In this document: piece by piece, positions 9,016 to 19,633 of the stretch
Layout: each line of letters begins with the position of its first letter
Numbering within the stretch: position 1 is the stretch's first letter
Source of the DNA: Caballeronia sp. SBC1
GTDB lineage: Bacteria; Pseudomonadota; Gammaproteobacteria; Burkholderiales; Burkholderiaceae
Assembly: GCF_011493005.1 (NCBI RefSeq)
Contig: NZ_CP049156.1
Location: forward strand, 1,240,001 to 1,304,000
Length of the DNA stretch: 64,000 bases
Direction: 5' to 3'
Position numbers and translations under genes: made by a program
The notes under the pieces: generated by a model
What the model saw: only the letters and a program-made list of their open reading frames with translations
The model's database searches: none
Told to the model about the DNA's origin: nothing

Positions 9016-12000
9016 TCACTCAATGACTTGAGCCGGACCTGCCTGACCCCTGCGCGCGCGCCGTTCCTCAGACCAAATCCGGATCCGGTCCATATAAAGA
9101 TAAACCACCGGTGTTGTATAAAGCGTCAGTAACTGACTCACGATCAACCCGCCCACAATCGCGATCCCGAGCGGTGCGCGCATCTCCGATCCCTCGCCAG
9201 TCCCGAACGCCAACGGCAACGCACCCAGCAGCGCCGCAGCCGTTGTCATCATGATCGGCCGGAAACGAAGTAAACACGCCTGCTCGATCGCCTCGCGCGA
9301 CGTTGCAGCGCCATGCCGCTGCGCCTGGATCGCGAAGTCGACCATCATGATCGCGTTCTTCTTCACAATGCCAATCAGCAAGATCACCCCGATCAACGCA
9401 ATGATGCTGAACTCCGTCCTGAACAGCAGCAGCGCGAGCAACGCGCCAATACCCGCCGAGGGTAATGTCGAGAGGATCGTGATCGGATGAATGTAACTCT
9501 CGTACAAAATTCCAAGCACGATATACACCGCGGCAAGTGCAGCCAGGATCAGGATCGGCTGATCTTTGGTCGAATCCTGAAACTGCTGCGCCGTACCCGC
9601 AAAACTGCCGTGAATCGTGCTCGGCATGCCAATGGTCGCCATGGTCTCGTAGATGGCAGCGGTGGCGTCGGAAAGTGACTTGCCGGGCGGCAGGTTGAAC
9701 GAGATCGTGGACGCCACGAACTGGCTCTGGTGATTCACCGACAACGGCGTGTTACCCGGCCCGAACTTGGCAATGGTCGAGAGCGGGATCATCGTCTCCT
9801 TCGACGTTGACACAGCCGCTCCCGACGACGAACTGGACTTGCCGCTCGCCGCAATGGCGTTGGTCGCGGCATTGCGGATGGACGCCAACGCCAGCGAACT
9901 GGTCGTGTCAGTTGACGAAGCGCTGCTGCTCGAACTCGTGGACGTTGACGTTGAAGTAGTCGTGGTCGCGTTCGTCGATGCCGACCCGCTCGCGGTCCCA
10001 CCCGACGTGCTCACATAAATCTGCTTGAGCATTTCCGGGTCTTGCCAGTATTTCGGCGCGACTTCCATCACCACGTGGTACTGGCTCAACTCGTTGTAGA
10101 TGGTGGACACCTGACGCTGGCCGAACGCGTCGTAGAGCGTGTTGTCGATCTGCGCCGGCTGAATGCCCAGGCGCGCGGACGTCGCCCGATCGATCGTCAC
10201 GAACGATTCCAGACCGCCTTGCTGCTGGTCCGAATTGACATCAGCGAGTTCGGGACGGTTGAGCAGGGCGTCAGTGAGCTTCGGTCCCCACGTGTAGAGA
10301 TCGGTGGTGGAATCAGCCAGCAGCGTGAACTGGTATTGCGCATTCGATTGCCGCCCGCCCGCGCGAATGTCCTGCACCGCTTGCAGGAAGGTCCGAACGC
10401 CCGCGACATCGGAAAGAGGTGCGCGCAGGCGCTGGATCACCTGTTCAGCCGATACCTTGCGGTCCTTCTTGGGTTTCAGCGAAATGAACATGAAGCCCGA
10501 GTTGGTTTGCCGTCCACCCGTGAAACCGGCGACGCTTTCCACAGCCGGATCGGCTTGCACGATCTTCATCATCTCGGAAAACTTGCCTTTCATCGCCTGG
10601 AAAGACGTGCTCTGGTCAGCCTGAATGCCACCAACGAGCCGCCCGGTATCCTGCTGCGGGAAAAATCCCTTCGGCACGATGATGTACAGATACACATTCA
10701 ACCCGATGGTCGCGAGCAACACCAGCAAGACGATCCTCGGATGTGCGAGCGCCACGCCGAGCGTGCGCGCGTAGCCGTTCTGCATCCGCACGAACTGGCG
10801 TTCAAGCCAGCGCGAAAACCGTCCCGGGGGTTTCTGGTTGTGCGGTTCGTGCAGCAAACGCGCGCACATCATGGGCGTGACCGTCAGCGAGACAACCAGC
10901 GAAACCGCAATCGCCAACGACAACGTCAACGCGAATTCGCGGAACAACCGGCCAACAATGCCGCCCATCAACAGGATAGGAATAAACACGGCGACCAGCG
11001 AAATGCTCATCGATAGCACCGTGAAACCCACTTCCTGCGCGCCAAGAATGGCGGCTTTCATGCGCGGCACGCCGTTCTCTATGTGCCGCGAGATGTTTTC
11101 AAGCACGACAATGGCGTCGTCGACCACGAACCCCGTCGCAATCGTCAACGCCATCAGCGAGAGGTTATCGAGCGAGAACCCAAGCAGGTACATTGCGGCG
11201 AAGGTGCCGATGATCGAGATCGGCACGGCCACGCTTGGAATCAGCGTCGCGCGCCAGTTGCGCAGAAACAGGAACACGACCATCACGACCAGCGCCACCG
11301 CAACAATCAGCGTGAATTCCGTATCGTGCAGCGACGCGCGGATCGTGGTCGAGCGATCGGAGGTCGGCGTGATCTCGACGTCGGCGGGGAGCGCGGCCTG
11401 GAGTTGTGGCACCATGGCCTTCACGCGATCGATGGTGTCGATAATGTTCGCGCCCGGCTGGCGGTAAATGATCACGAGCACGGCGCGCTTGCCGTTGATC
11501 AGGCCCAGGTTGCGCAGATCCTCGACCGAATCGACTACTTCACCGACATCGCGCAGATGCACCGGGGCGCCGTTCCGGTAAGCGACCACCAGGTCGCGAT
11601 ACTGCTCGGCCTTGCTCGCCTGGTCATTCGTATAGAGCTGAAAGTGGGTGCCGTTGAACTCGATGGCGCCCTTCGGGCTGTTCGCATTCGCCGACGCCAG
11701 CGCCGCACGGACATCTTCCAGGCCGATGCCGTAGTGGAACAGCGCGTTCGGTTCCAATTCCACACGCACCGCAGGATTCGCCGAGCCGCTCACATCCACC
11801 TCGCCCACACCGGGCACAGTGGATAGCGTTTGCTGCAGCACGGTCGCGGCCGAATCGTATAGCGAACCAGCCGTTCGAGTCGGGGAGGAGAGCGCGAGGA
11901 TCAGGATTGGCGCGTCGGCCGGGTTGACCTTGTGGTAAGTCGGATTGCTTTTCAGCGCCGTGGGAAGATCGGCGCGCGACGCGTTGATGGCGGCCTGCAC

Positions 12001-12321
12001 GTCGCGCGCGGCGCCGTCAATGTCCCGGTTCAAACCAAACTGCAACGTGATACGGGCTGAGCCGACCGAGCTTTGCGACGTCATTTCGGTGACGTCCGCG
12101 ATCGAGCCAAGATGGCGCTCCAGCGGACTCGCCACGCTGGTCGCGACGGTTTCCGGACTCGCGCCGGGCAAGCTCGCCTGGACCGAAATGGTCGGGAAAT
12201 CGACTTGCGGCAACGGCGCGACCGGCAGCTTCGTGAACGCGAACAGGCCGGCGAGCGCAATGCCGATAGCGAGCAACGTGGTAGCGACCGGGCGCGCGAT
12301 GAACGGTTGCGACAGGTTCAT
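9016..12321 (-). CDS. mdtC: RND efflux transporter subunit MdtC-like
   Basis: A 1101-residue inner-membrane proton/drug antiporter of the HAE1-RND class, last gene of the operon and starting 4 bases after the mdtB stop. It has the N-terminal [20 protein letters not shown] helix, periplasmic porter domains and the TM4 motif [22 protein letters not shown], whose aspartates carry protons. Mdt pumps are B2C heterotrimers with MdtA. Oddity: about residues 770-845 are a Ser/Thr/Ala tract in a periplasmic loop, making the protein longer than E. coli MdtC (1025). No outer-membrane factor gene follows. Confidence 0.93.
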   Translation of the reverse strand: MNLSQPFIARPVATTLLAIGIALAGLFAFTKLPVAPLPQVDFPTISVQASLPGASPETVATSVASPLERHLGSIADVTEMTSQSSVGSARITLQFGLNRDIDGAARDVQAAINASRADLPTALKSNPTYHKVNPADAPILILALSSPTRTAGSLYDSAATVLQQTLSTVPGVGEVDVSGSANPAVRVELEPNALFHYGIGLEDVRAALASANANSPKGAIEFNGTHFQLYTNDQASKAEQYRDLVVAYRNGAPVHLRDVGEVVDSVEDLRNLGLINGKRAVLVIIYRQPGANIIDTIDRVKAMVPQLQAALPADVEITPTSDRSTTIRASLHDTEFTLIVAVALVVMVVFLFLRNWRATLIPSVAVPISIIGTFAAMYLLGFSLDNLSLMALTIATGFVVDDAIVVLENISRHIENGVPRMKAAILGAQEVGFTVLSMSISLVAVFIPILLMGGIVGRLFREFALTLSLAIAVSLVVSLTVTPMMCARLLHEPHNQKPPGRFSRWLERQFVRMQNGYARTLGVALAHPRIVLLVLLATIGLNVYLYIIVPKGFFPQQDTGRLVGGIQADQSTSFQAMKGKFSEMMKIVQADPAVESVAGFTGGRQTNSGFMFISLKPKKDRKVSAEQVIQRLRAPLSDVAGVRTFLQAVQDIRAGGRQSNAQYQFTLLADSTTDLYTWGPKLTDALLNRPELADVNSDQQQGGLESFVTIDRATSARLGIQPAQIDNTLYDAFGQRQVSTIYNELSQYHVVMEVAPKYWQDPEMLKQIYVSTSGGTASGSASTNATTTTSTSTSTSSSSSASSTDTTSSLALASIRNAATNAIAASGKSSSSSGAAVSTSKETMIPLSTIAKFGPGNTPLSVNHQSQFVASTISFNLPPGKSLSDATAAIYETMATIGMPSTIHGSFAGTAQQFQDSTKDQPILILAALAAVYIVLGILYESYIHPITILSTLPSAGIGALLALLLFRTEFSIIALIGVILLIGIVKKNAIMMVDFAIQAQRHGAATSREAIEQACLLRFRPIMMTTAAALLGALPLAFGTGEGSEMRAPLGIAIVGGLIVSQLLTLYTTPVVYLYMDRIRIWSEERRARRGQAGPAQVIE

Positions 12322-12325
12322 GCGC

Positions 12326-15300
12326 TTACTCCGTTCCGCTTGCCGGGCTCGCCGGGTGGGGCGGCGCGTTCCGGTGGAAACGCGAACGCACGCGGCGCGC
12401 GAGCGAATCGAAGCCGAGATAGATCACCGGCGTGGTAAAGAGCGTCAGCGCTTGCGACACGATCAAGCCGCCCACAATCGCAATCCCGAGCGGTCGACGC
12501 AGTTCGGAGCCCGCGCCCCAGCCCAGCATCAGCGGCAACGCGCCCAAGAGCGCGGCCATGGTGGTCATCAGGATTGGCCTGAAGCGCAGCAAACACGCCT
12601 GATAGATTGCATCGCGCGGACTCTTGCCTTGCTCGCGTTCGGCTTCCAGCGCGAAGTCGATCATCATGATGGCGTTCTTTTTCACAATGCCGATCAGCAA
12701 CACGATGCCGATGATCCCGATGATGTCGAGATCGTGTCCTGTAATCATCAGTGAAAGCAGCGCGCCGACACCCGCCGAGGGCAGCGTGGACAAAATCGTG
12801 ATCGGGTGGATAAAGCTCTCATACAGCACGCCGAGCACGATATACATGGTGACGATCGCGGCCAGGATCAGGAACAGTTCGTTCGATAGCGACGCCTGGA
12901 AAGCCAGCGCCGCGCCCTGGAAACGGATCTGGAACGAGGCGGGCAAGCCGATGTCCTTCTGCGCCTGACCGATCGCCTTCACGGCCGCGCCCAGCGACGC
13001 GCCGGGCGCGAGGTTGAACGAAACGGTGGTCGCGGGGAACTGCCCGAGGTGCGTCACCAGCAGCGGCGCCGCGCGTTCATGGAAGGTCGCGATAGCCGAC
13101 AGCGGCACCTGACCGGAGCTTGCCGTGGAGGACGGCAGATAGATGCCGTTCAGCGTCTCGCTGTAATGCTCCTCGGTCGGCTGGGACTCCAGGATCACGC
13201 GATACTGGTTCGACTGCGTGAAGATGGTCGAGATGATGCGTTGACCGAATGCGTCGTAGAGGGCGTTGTCGACGGTAGCCGGCGTGATGCCGAAGCGCGC
13301 AGCCGTCGAACGGTCGATCTCCACGTACACCGACTGGCCGTTCTGCTGCAGGTCGGTCGCGACATCCGCCAGTTCTGGCGATTGCTGCAGCCGCGCAGTC
13401 AGTTTAGGCACCCATTCCGCGAACTCCGCCGAATTCGGGTCCGTCAGCATGAACTGATATTGGGTCGGGCTGACGGTGGAGTCGATGGTCAAATCCTGCA
13501 CCGGCTGCATGTAGAGCCGGATGCCGGGAATGTTCGCCACGTCTTTCTGCAGCGTGCGGATCACGTCACTCGATGTATTGCTGCGGTCGTCGCGAGGCTT
13601 CAGGTTGATCAGCATCCGGCCGCTGTTCAGCGTGATATTGGTTCCGTCCACGCCAATGAACGAGGTCAGGCTTTCAACATCTGGGTTCTTCAGAACCTGC
13701 GCGGCGAGTGCTTGCTGCTGTTCAGCCACCGCTTGGTAAGACGCGGCTTGCGGCGCCTGCGTAATCGCCTGGATCACGCCGGTATCCTGGATCGGGAAGA
13801 AGCCCTTCGGAATCCAGATGTAGAGCAGAGCGGTGAGCACGAGCGTGAGCAGCGCGACCACCAGCGTCGAGCGCTGCCGGTCGAGCACCCATGTCAGCGC
13901 GACGCCATAACGCCCGATCACATAGTCAATGAACTGATGCGCACGTGCTTCGAACTGGTGACTTTCCTTCGGCGGCGTATGACGCAACAGCTTCGCGCAC
14001 AGCATGGGCACGAGTGTGAGCGAGACGATTGCGGAGATCACGATGGTCACGGCCAGCGTGATCGCGAATTCGTGGAACAGGCGACCGACCACATCGCCCA
14101 TGAACAGCAGTGGGATCAGCACCGCGATCAGCGAAACGGTCAGCGAAATGATGGTGAAGCCAATCTGCTTCGAGCCCTTGAGCGCCGCTTCGAGCGGTGG
14201 CTCGCCTTCCTCCACATAACGCGCGATGTTCTCGATCATCACGATGGCGTCATCGACGACAAAACCCGTCGCAATGGTCAACGCCATCAGCGAAAGGTTG
14301 TCGAGCGAGAAGCCGCACAGATACATAACGGCGAGCGTACCGATTAGCGAGACCGGTACGGACAAGCTCGGAATCAGCGTGGCCCAGACGTTCGCGAGGA
14401 ACAGGTAGATCACGAGCACGACCAGCACTACGGAGAGCGCCAGTTCGAACTGCACGTCACGCACCGAGGCGCGAATGGTCGTGGTGCGGTCGGTGACGAT
14501 GCGCACGTCGAGCGCGGCCGGCAGCGCCGACTGCAATTGCGGCAGGATCTTCTTGATGCCGTCGACCACCGCAATCACGTTCGCGCCCGGCTGGCGCTGC
14601 ACGTTCAGGATGATGGCCGGCGTGTTGTCCACCCACGCGCCGAGCTTGGTGTTTTCCGCACCCTGGATGACCGTCGCGACATCCGTCAGCATCACCGGCC
14701 GGCCGTTCTTGTATGCGATGACCGCGCTCTGGTAGGCGCTCGCGTCGGTGAGCTGGTCGTTCGCGTTGATCGTGTAGGCCCGCGACGGACCGTCGAAATT
14801 GCCCTTCGGCGTGTTGACGTTGAGGTTCGAAATCGTGGTGCGCAAGTCGTCGATGTTCAGGCCATACGACGCCAGCGCGCGCGTGTTCGCCTGAATACGC
14901 ACAGCCGGCCGGTTGCCGCCGCTGACCGACACCAGTCCCACGCCGCCGACCTGCGAGATCTTCTGCGCGAGGCGGGTGTCGGCGAGATCCTGGACCTGCG
15001 TGAGCGGCAAGGTCTTCGAGCTGATCGCGAGCGTGATGATGGGCGCGTCAGCGGGGTTCACCTTCGCGTAGATTGGCGGAGCGGGCAGGTCGGACGGCAG
15101 CAGGTTGCCTGCTGCGTTGATCGCCGCTTGTACTTCCTGCTCGGCAATGTCGAGCGGCAAGTCGAGACTGAATTGCAGCGTAATGACGGAGGCGCCCGCC
15201 GAACTTTGCGACGACATCTGGTTCAGGCTGGCCATCTGCCCGAACTGCTTTTCGAGCGGCGCGGTGACGGAAGTGGTCATCACATCCGGCGACGCGCCCG

Positions 15301-15454
15301 GGTAGAACGTCTGCACCTGGATGGTCGGATAGTCGACGGCGGGCAACGCGGACAGCGGCAAAAAGCGCAGCGCGACGAGGCCGACCAGCATGATTGCAGC
15401 CATCAGCAGCGCCGTGCCGACCGGACGCAGAATAAAAGGACGCGATGGATTCAT
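12326..15454 (-). CDS. mdtB: RND efflux transporter subunit MdtB-like
   Basis: A 1042-residue RND antiporter, near the length of E. coli MdtB (1040). It starts [20 protein letters not shown] with the first membrane helix and carries the [13 protein letters not shown] proton-relay motif and two large periplasmic loops. It lies 33 bases after mdtA and 4 bases before mdtC on the minus strand, so the three form an operon. It pairs with MdtC for efflux of bile salts, novobiocin and similar compounds in the enterobacterial system; the substrates here are unknown. Confidence 0.94.
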   Translation of the reverse strand: MNPSRPFILRPVGTALLMAAIMLVGLVALRFLPLSALPAVDYPTIQVQTFYPGASPDVMTTSVTAPLEKQFGQMASLNQMSSQSSAGASVITLQFSLDLPLDIAEQEVQAAINAAGNLLPSDLPAPPIYAKVNPADAPIITLAISSKTLPLTQVQDLADTRLAQKISQVGGVGLVSVSGGNRPAVRIQANTRALASYGLNIDDLRTTISNLNVNTPKGNFDGPSRAYTINANDQLTDASAYQSAVIAYKNGRPVMLTDVATVIQGAENTKLGAWVDNTPAIILNVQRQPGANVIAVVDGIKKILPQLQSALPAALDVRIVTDRTTTIRASVRDVQFELALSVVLVVLVIYLFLANVWATLIPSLSVPVSLIGTLAVMYLCGFSLDNLSLMALTIATGFVVDDAIVMIENIARYVEEGEPPLEAALKGSKQIGFTIISLTVSLIAVLIPLLFMGDVVGRLFHEFAITLAVTIVISAIVSLTLVPMLCAKLLRHTPPKESHQFEARAHQFIDYVIGRYGVALTWVLDRQRSTLVVALLTLVLTALLYIWIPKGFFPIQDTGVIQAITQAPQAASYQAVAEQQQALAAQVLKNPDVESLTSFIGVDGTNITLNSGRMLINLKPRDDRSNTSSDVIRTLQKDVANIPGIRLYMQPVQDLTIDSTVSPTQYQFMLTDPNSAEFAEWVPKLTARLQQSPELADVATDLQQNGQSVYVEIDRSTAARFGITPATVDNALYDAFGQRIISTIFTQSNQYRVILESQPTEEHYSETLNGIYLPSSTASSGQVPLSAIATFHERAAPLLVTHLGQFPATTVSFNLAPGASLGAAVKAIGQAQKDIGLPASFQIRFQGAALAFQASLSNELFLILAAIVTMYIVLGVLYESFIHPITILSTLPSAGVGALLSLMITGHDLDIIGIIGIVLLIGIVKKNAIMMIDFALEAEREQGKSPRDAIYQACLLRFRPILMTTMAALLGALPLMLGWGAGSELRRPLGIAIVGGLIVSQALTLFTTPVIYLGFDSLARRVRSRFHRNAPPHPASPASGTE

Positions 15455-15487
15455 GCGGGTGCAGTGCGGTTATGGATCATGAGTACA

Positions 15488-16855
15488 TCATTGTTGCTGT
15501 TGCTTGCGATGGTGACCGTGATGCGCGCCCGAAGCAGCCGATGCCGCCGATGCCGTCGCGGCTCCGGAAGCGCCGGAAGCAGCCTTGGGCTTGTCTGCCG
15601 GGATCGTGATCTTCGCGCCTTCCTTCAGGCGGTCGGAGCCGTCGATCACCACACGTTCGCCCACTTCCAGACCTGTCTTGATGCTGGTGCGTTCTCCATC
15701 GACCGGACCGATCTTCACATTGCGCACAGTCACTGTATTGTCCGGCTTCACCACATAGACAAACGCGCCCGATGAACCGTTGAGCACCGCCGGCGTGGGC
15801 ACGATGGTCGCGTCCTTGATGACATCGACCAGTAGTTTCGTGTTCACGAACTGGTTCGGAAACAGCATGCTTTCCTGGTTGTCGAAGGTCGCGCGCAGCT
15901 TGACGGTGCCCGTGGTGGTGTCGATCTGGTTATCGATTGTTTCCAGATAACCGCTTTCGAGCGACTTGGTGTTGGCCCGGTCGTAAGCGGTCACCGACAT
16001 CTTCGTGCCCGCATGCAGCGGCTTCAGGATGGCGGTGAGGTTGTCTTCGGAGGTCGTGAAAATGACGCTGATGGGCTGCAGTTGCGTAATGACCACCACG
16101 CCGTTCGTGTCGCCGGTTGTCACGTAGTTGCCCGGATCGACTTGCCGCAAGCCGACACGGCCCGACACCGGCGCCGTGATGCGCGCGTACGTCAGGTCGA
16201 GCTTGTAGGTATCCACATTAGCCTGGTCCGACTTTACCGTCCCTTCGTATTGCTGCACGAGCGACGCCTGTGTATCCACTTGCTGGCTCGCGATCGAGTC
16301 TTGCGAAAGCAGCATTTGATAGCGCTTCAGGTCGAGGCGGGCAGTCTGCAGCAGCGCCTGGTCTTTCGCGAGCGTGCCTTGCGCATTGCGCAGCGAGATC
16401 TCGTAGGGGCGGGGGTCGATCTGCGCCAGGACGTCCCCCTTCTTGACCATCTGCCCTTCCTGGAAGGCGACGTCCTGCAGCGTGCCGTTGAGCTGCGTCT
16501 TGACCGTGACCGACGCCAGCGGCGTCACTGTCCCGAGCGAGTTGATCACCACCGGCATTTCACCTTGCGTGACCGTTGCGACATGCACCGGTTGCGGCGG
16601 AGCCGCCATGCCTGGACCGCCGCCACCGTGCCGGCCGCCGCCTGCCTGCCGCGCTTGCTGCGAGTTATCAGCACCACCGCGGTTCCACGGATGCCATGCG
16701 ATCAAGCCTGCCACGATCAGGACCGCGACGACGATCCAAACGAGCCGGCGCCGGCGGGGCCGGGAGGCGGGCACAGGAGGAGTCGAGGCTTGGGAGGTAG
16801 GCGAACGGGCTTCAGAGTAAGGCGGTGGTGCTGGGTGTTTTTTTTGTTCGTCCAT
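15488..16855 (-). CDS. mdtA: RND efflux periplasmic adaptor MdtA-like
   Basis: A 455-residue membrane-fusion protein, first gene of the mdtABC operon. A Pro-rich cytosolic stretch is followed by one membrane anchor (VWIVVAVLIVAGLIAWHPW, about 35-53), a Gly-rich linker, the lipoyl halves (VTVKTQLNGTLQDVAFQEGQ), an alpha hairpin with Gln-rich coiled coil, and beta-barrel domains. The C-terminus ends in a His/Gln-rich tail after an Ala/Ser run. It would link MdtBC to an outer-membrane channel encoded elsewhere. Confidence 0.93.
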   Translation of the reverse strand: MDEQKKHPAPPPYSEARSPTSQASTPPVPASRPRRRRLVWIVVAVLIVAGLIAWHPWNRGGADNSQQARQAGGGRHGGGGPGMAAPPQPVHVATVTQGEMPVVINSLGTVTPLASVTVKTQLNGTLQDVAFQEGQMVKKGDVLAQIDPRPYEISLRNAQGTLAKDQALLQTARLDLKRYQMLLSQDSIASQQVDTQASLVQQYEGTVKSDQANVDTYKLDLTYARITAPVSGRVGLRQVDPGNYVTTGDTNGVVVITQLQPISVIFTTSEDNLTAILKPLHAGTKMSVTAYDRANTKSLESGYLETIDNQIDTTTGTVKLRATFDNQESMLFPNQFVNTKLLVDVIKDATIVPTPAVLNGSSGAFVYVVKPDNTVTVRNVKIGPVDGERTSIKTGLEVGERVVIDGSDRLKEGAKITIPADKPKAASGASGAATASAASAASGAHHGHHRKQQQQ

Positions 16856-17469
16856 CGTTTCAGTGGCTCGGTGAGTCGGTGGGCTCGGAAACTGTCTTGA
16901 GGTGCTGGCGGGGTGGTTTGCCGGCGTTCGCGTGGACGGGTTCTGAAGCGTACTGGGAACGCCGTCGATTTACGTCACGCACTTTACGCGACGCATTGGT
17001 CAGCCACGCGGCGAGCACGCCATTGGCGCCCGATGTACTCGCGAAATGTTCATTTGAGTGAAAGCTTCGAAAGGTGGCCCGGGCGCGCGAAGCATGATGC
17101 TACGTCCCGTGCTTCGTTGCAGTCCAGCTATCTTTCTTTCGATTGATTACGAACGTTACGAATCCCGATGAGATAGCAGGCAATTCGAAAACAACGCGCG
17201 GAAGGACGTCAACGCCGACCGACATCGTATCGTCTTGCGCATTCACGAGTGACGCGAAGCCATGAAAAGGCGTGATCCATGAGTCTGGACTCGAAGCAGG
17301 GGGGGCGTGCGGCGGGCGCATGCGCGAGGAAGCGCAACGATGGGCGGCAAAACGTCCCGATTTGCCGATGCGGGCGCACAACGGTACATCGGGTGTTTTG
17401 CCGCCCATCAGGCGCATGGGGCGAAGCGAAGCGTAATGTGGCGAGACGTCGCGGGCGTTATTCGGCGCG
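16856..17469. other. Intergenic region between mdtA and IclR gene
   Basis: These 614 bp lie upstream of mdtA (minus) and downstream of the IclR gene (minus). The open frames here are short and unlike known proteins. The only structure noticed is the large inverted repeat at 17340-17408. The mdtA promoter should lie in the first 200 bp; a clear hexamer pair was not found. Confidence 0.5.
17340..17408. repeat. Large imperfect inverted repeat
   Basis: The left arm at 17340 reads ATGGGCGGCAAAACGTCCCG and the right arm, read on the other strand from 17408, reads ATGGGCGGCAAAACACCCGA. They match over about 20 positions with one indel, around a loop of roughly 27 bases. It lies just past the IclR stop codon. 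It could be that gene's terminator-like structure or a REP-type element; there is no T-run. Confidence 0.7.
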
Positions 17470-18300
17470 TTATTCGCTCAGGCGCGCGGACGGTGTTCCG
17501 CCGATCTCGTGCGTGATCTTCGCGACGCATTCGAGCAACGCAGGCGCCACCTTGTTCAGCAGCACGTCCCGTGGGGCCTGATATTCAGCGCCGCCGCAAT
17601 TGACCGCGTAGCGTTGTCCCGACGGCCCCACAAACCCCGCTGCCACGGCGTTGAGCCCCTGATGCCAATCACCGGTGGAGATGGCGAAGCCACGGCGCAC
17701 CGCGTCTTCCAGGCCCGGCTTCAAGCTGCTGTCGATGCTCGGCCAGTCGTCACCCGAGGCGGTCCGCAGACTGTCGAGCAGGCCGGCCCTGTCGGGCTCG
17801 CCGAGCGCCGCCAGATAAGCACGGCCGACCGCCGTGCGGCCGAGGTCCATCCGCGAGCCGACTTCGAGCCGCGATACAAGCACGGCCGAGCGCGGCCGGA
17901 TGGTATCGATGACGACCATGTCCAGCCTGTCGCGTACGGCGAGATGTACGCTTAGCGTGGTCCGGTCCGCCAGTTCTATAAGAAACGGCCGCGCCCGCGC
18001 CCGGATGTCGAAGTTGCGCAGGAAACCGTTGCTCAATTCCAGGACTGAAGCCGTCAGTACGAAACGCTCACTGTCGGGTAATTGAAACAGCAAGTTGGCG
18101 CTCACCAGGGTCGCCGTTAATCGCGAGATGGTCGGTTTTGGAATGCCCGTCCATTCGGCTAGCTCGCGATTGCTGACCGGAGCGTTGGCGGCGGCGATAC
18201 GACGGAGTACGTCGAGGCCCCGCGACAACGCGACAACTTCTTCCCCATCACGCCCTTTTTCCTTTTCCCGGCTCGTAGGCCGGCTCTCAGTGATTTGCAT
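17470..18300 (-). CDS. IclR-family transcriptional regulator
   Basis: A 276-residue regulator. The N-terminal winged helix-turn-helix spans about 22-85 (ALSRGLDVLRRIAAANAPVS, then IPKPTISRLTATL as the recognition helix). The C-terminal IclR effector domain follows, with LGRTAVGRAYLAAL and the conserved AVAAGFVGPSG block. Such proteins usually control adjacent catabolic genes, but none lies next to it, so its target is unknown. The ATG at 18300 has no clear Shine-Dalgarno sequence. Confidence 0.93.
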   Translation of the reverse strand: MQITESRPTSREKEKGRDGEEVVALSRGLDVLRRIAAANAPVSNRELAEWTGIPKPTISRLTATLVSANLLFQLPDSERFVLTASVLELSNGFLRNFDIRARARPFLIELADRTTLSVHLAVRDRLDMVVIDTIRPRSAVLVSRLEVGSRMDLGRTAVGRAYLAALGEPDRAGLLDSLRTASGDDWPSIDSSLKPGLEDAVRRGFAISTGDWHQGLNAVAAGFVGPSGQRYAVNCGGAEYQAPRDVLLNKVAPALLECVAKITHEIGGTPSARLSE

Positions 18301-18489
18301 TATTTTTTTCGGAACTTGGTTTCGTTGGAAAGGCCGGAGACGCCATTCGTCGAAGTTGACTGAGCACGCGCGCCACCGCTCACCGGAATCGTATTATCCA
18401 GCAGTGAAAACGTGTATCTGCCGGACCCGTTTTTGTCATCAAACCCGCGTACCTACAGTCAGATAGTCGCTCAAACCTCGAAATTTCGC

Positions 18490-18656
18490 TTGACTAGGTT
18501 TCGCATAACGTAAAAAATGGAACCCGATTTCGAAAGCACTCCGGAAGCGCTAGTTGCGCGCGTCGAATTGCGATCGATAACCAGCTCTCAGGTTCTAGCA
18601 CGGCCCTCGGAATGGCTAGAACTTTTAAGGCGCTACGGCAACGTAGCGCCTTTTTT
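18490..18656 (+). ncRNA. Candidate small RNA with own terminator
   Basis: TTGACT at 18490-18495 with a weak A-rich -10 (AAAAAT at 18513-18518, 17-bp spacing) is followed about 110 bases later by a strong intrinsic terminator at 18627-18658. The unit would be roughly 130 nt and lies between genes with no recognised protein in it. A peptide starting at the ATG at 18517 is possible but would start upstream of the predicted transcript. Promoter quality is modest, so this is a candidate only. Confidence 0.35.
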
Positions 18657-18658
18657 TT
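18627..18658 (+). terminator. Rho-independent terminator (plus strand)
   Basis: AAGGCGCTACG (18627-18637), loop GCAA, CGTAGCGCCTT (18642-18652), then a run of eight T from 18651. The stem is perfect. No annotated plus-strand gene ends before it. Confidence 0.85.
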
Positions 18659-18887
18659 GCTTGCGGAAGAGGGCGCTCCCGAACGTGTTCGGACAGCGCT
18701 GTCCTTATAGCGTGTTTGCGTTCGCGCATGCAAAGGCGTTGTTGCCCGGTGCCGACCTCGCTCCAATACAAACAATGATGGACGCAGGATACGGTGCGCG
18801 CGATCGAAAGCCGAGCTAGGGCCTTAGGCTACCTTATCTCAGGTTTTCCAATGCATTCCCCGCGCATGTTTAGTATTTCGGGTGAAC

Positions 18888-18914
18888 TAAAGATTTTGAT
18901 GCTTTCGCCAATAA
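18888..18914 (+). promoter_or_regulatory. Sigma-28 (FliA)-like promoter
   Basis: TAAAGATT (18888-18895), an 11-base spacer, then GCCAATAA (18907-18914). The enterobacterial FliA consensus is TAAAGTTT-N11-GCCGATAA, so each box matches 7 of 8 with exact spacing. Initiation would fall near 18921, at the start of a hairpin, and run antisense into the gene at 19021-19329. No plus-strand protein gene is evident downstream. Confidence 0.45.
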
Positions 18915-18916
18915 GC

Positions 18917-18945
18917 CGATGCCCTTCCGAAATGAAAGGGCATCG
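18917..18945. repeat. Perfect 10-bp inverted repeat
   Basis: CGATGCCCTT (18917-18926), nine-base loop, AAGGGCATCG (18936-18945). It sits downstream of the minus-strand gene at 19021-19329 and could help terminate it, though only GGCTTATT follows on that strand. On the plus strand it would be the 5' end of any transcript from the sigma-28-like promoter. Confidence 0.6.
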
Positions 18946-19020
18946 TGAGAAGCGCTGATATGCGCACGGCGGTTAACCCGGCGCAGGGCTCACGCCGTCG
19001 TCAATACCTCGTCAATACCA

Positions 19021-19329
19021 CTAACGGTGCGCAGCAAACATCTTGCCGGGTTTCAGCAAGTGCCGGCCGCGTAGCGCCCAGTAAATGCCCGCCACTCCTA
19101 GTACTGCTGCGCTGCCGAACACGAACATAGGAGAAACCTGCTGCGGCGAGGGATTGCTGGTAACTACAATCATTGCGGCGACGAGTGCCACGCCTGCCTG
19201 CACAAAAGCGCGCATGGCTCGGCTGCGATGGTCTGAAAAACGCACTGAACGCGACATGGGCGTGCGCGTGAATGGCTCAAAAAGGATCAGGCCGGCGACG
19301 AGGGCAACTAGCAAGTTCATCAGGATCAT
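19021..19329 (-). CDS. Small membrane protein, unknown function
   Basis: A 102-residue protein not recognised. It has an N-terminal hydrophobic helix (LLVALVAGLILFEPF), a basic loop (RSVRFSDHRSRAMR), a second helix (AGVALVAAMIVVTS) and a third (VFGSAAVLGVAGIYWAL), so about three membrane segments. Hydrophobic pattern and length suggest a real inner-membrane protein. The start is uncertain between the ATGs at 19329 and 19320; neither has a strong Shine-Dalgarno sequence. Confidence 0.6.
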   Translation of the reverse strand: MILMNLLVALVAGLILFEPFTRTPMSRSVRFSDHRSRAMRAFVQAGVALVAAMIVVTSNPSPQQVSPMFVFGSAAVLGVAGIYWALRGRHLLKPGKMFAAHR

Positions 19330-19633
19330 GACAACACTTCAATATCTAATTCAGGGATGGCCGCACTATAAGAAGCGGCGTCGGTGAAATGAATCAGAAG
19401 CGTCTTAAAGCAGGTCGAATTTTGATTGTTTCGAGACTGGGCGGGTGGGGTTACTGCGAGTTACTGCCGTTTATCCGGGGATACGCCCGAAACCCGGCCG
19501 AATGGCCAGCATCGTTTGGTTGTAAGGAGATGGGCTGGCGTGCACGGTTATCATGGGGTTCGGATGACCCGTTCAAGCGGTGAATGTAACAATCGGGTGG
19601 GCAGCATTTTGCTCGCCCAAGAGGACAATGACG
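19330..19633. other. Intergenic region upstream of lipoprotein gene
   Basis: About 300 bp between two divergent genes. It must carry both promoters. No clear hexamers, repeats or RNA structure were seen, and the plus-strand frames are not protein-like. Confidence 0.45.

Noticed and set aside
13049..14347. 432-codon open frame antisense to mdtB
   Set aside because: Arg/His-rich with no membrane or catalytic pattern, opposite a complete RND transporter gene.
17100..17417. 105-codon minus-strand frame between mdtA and IclR gene
   Set aside because: Contains the large inverted repeat, has no recognisable domain and no ribosome site.
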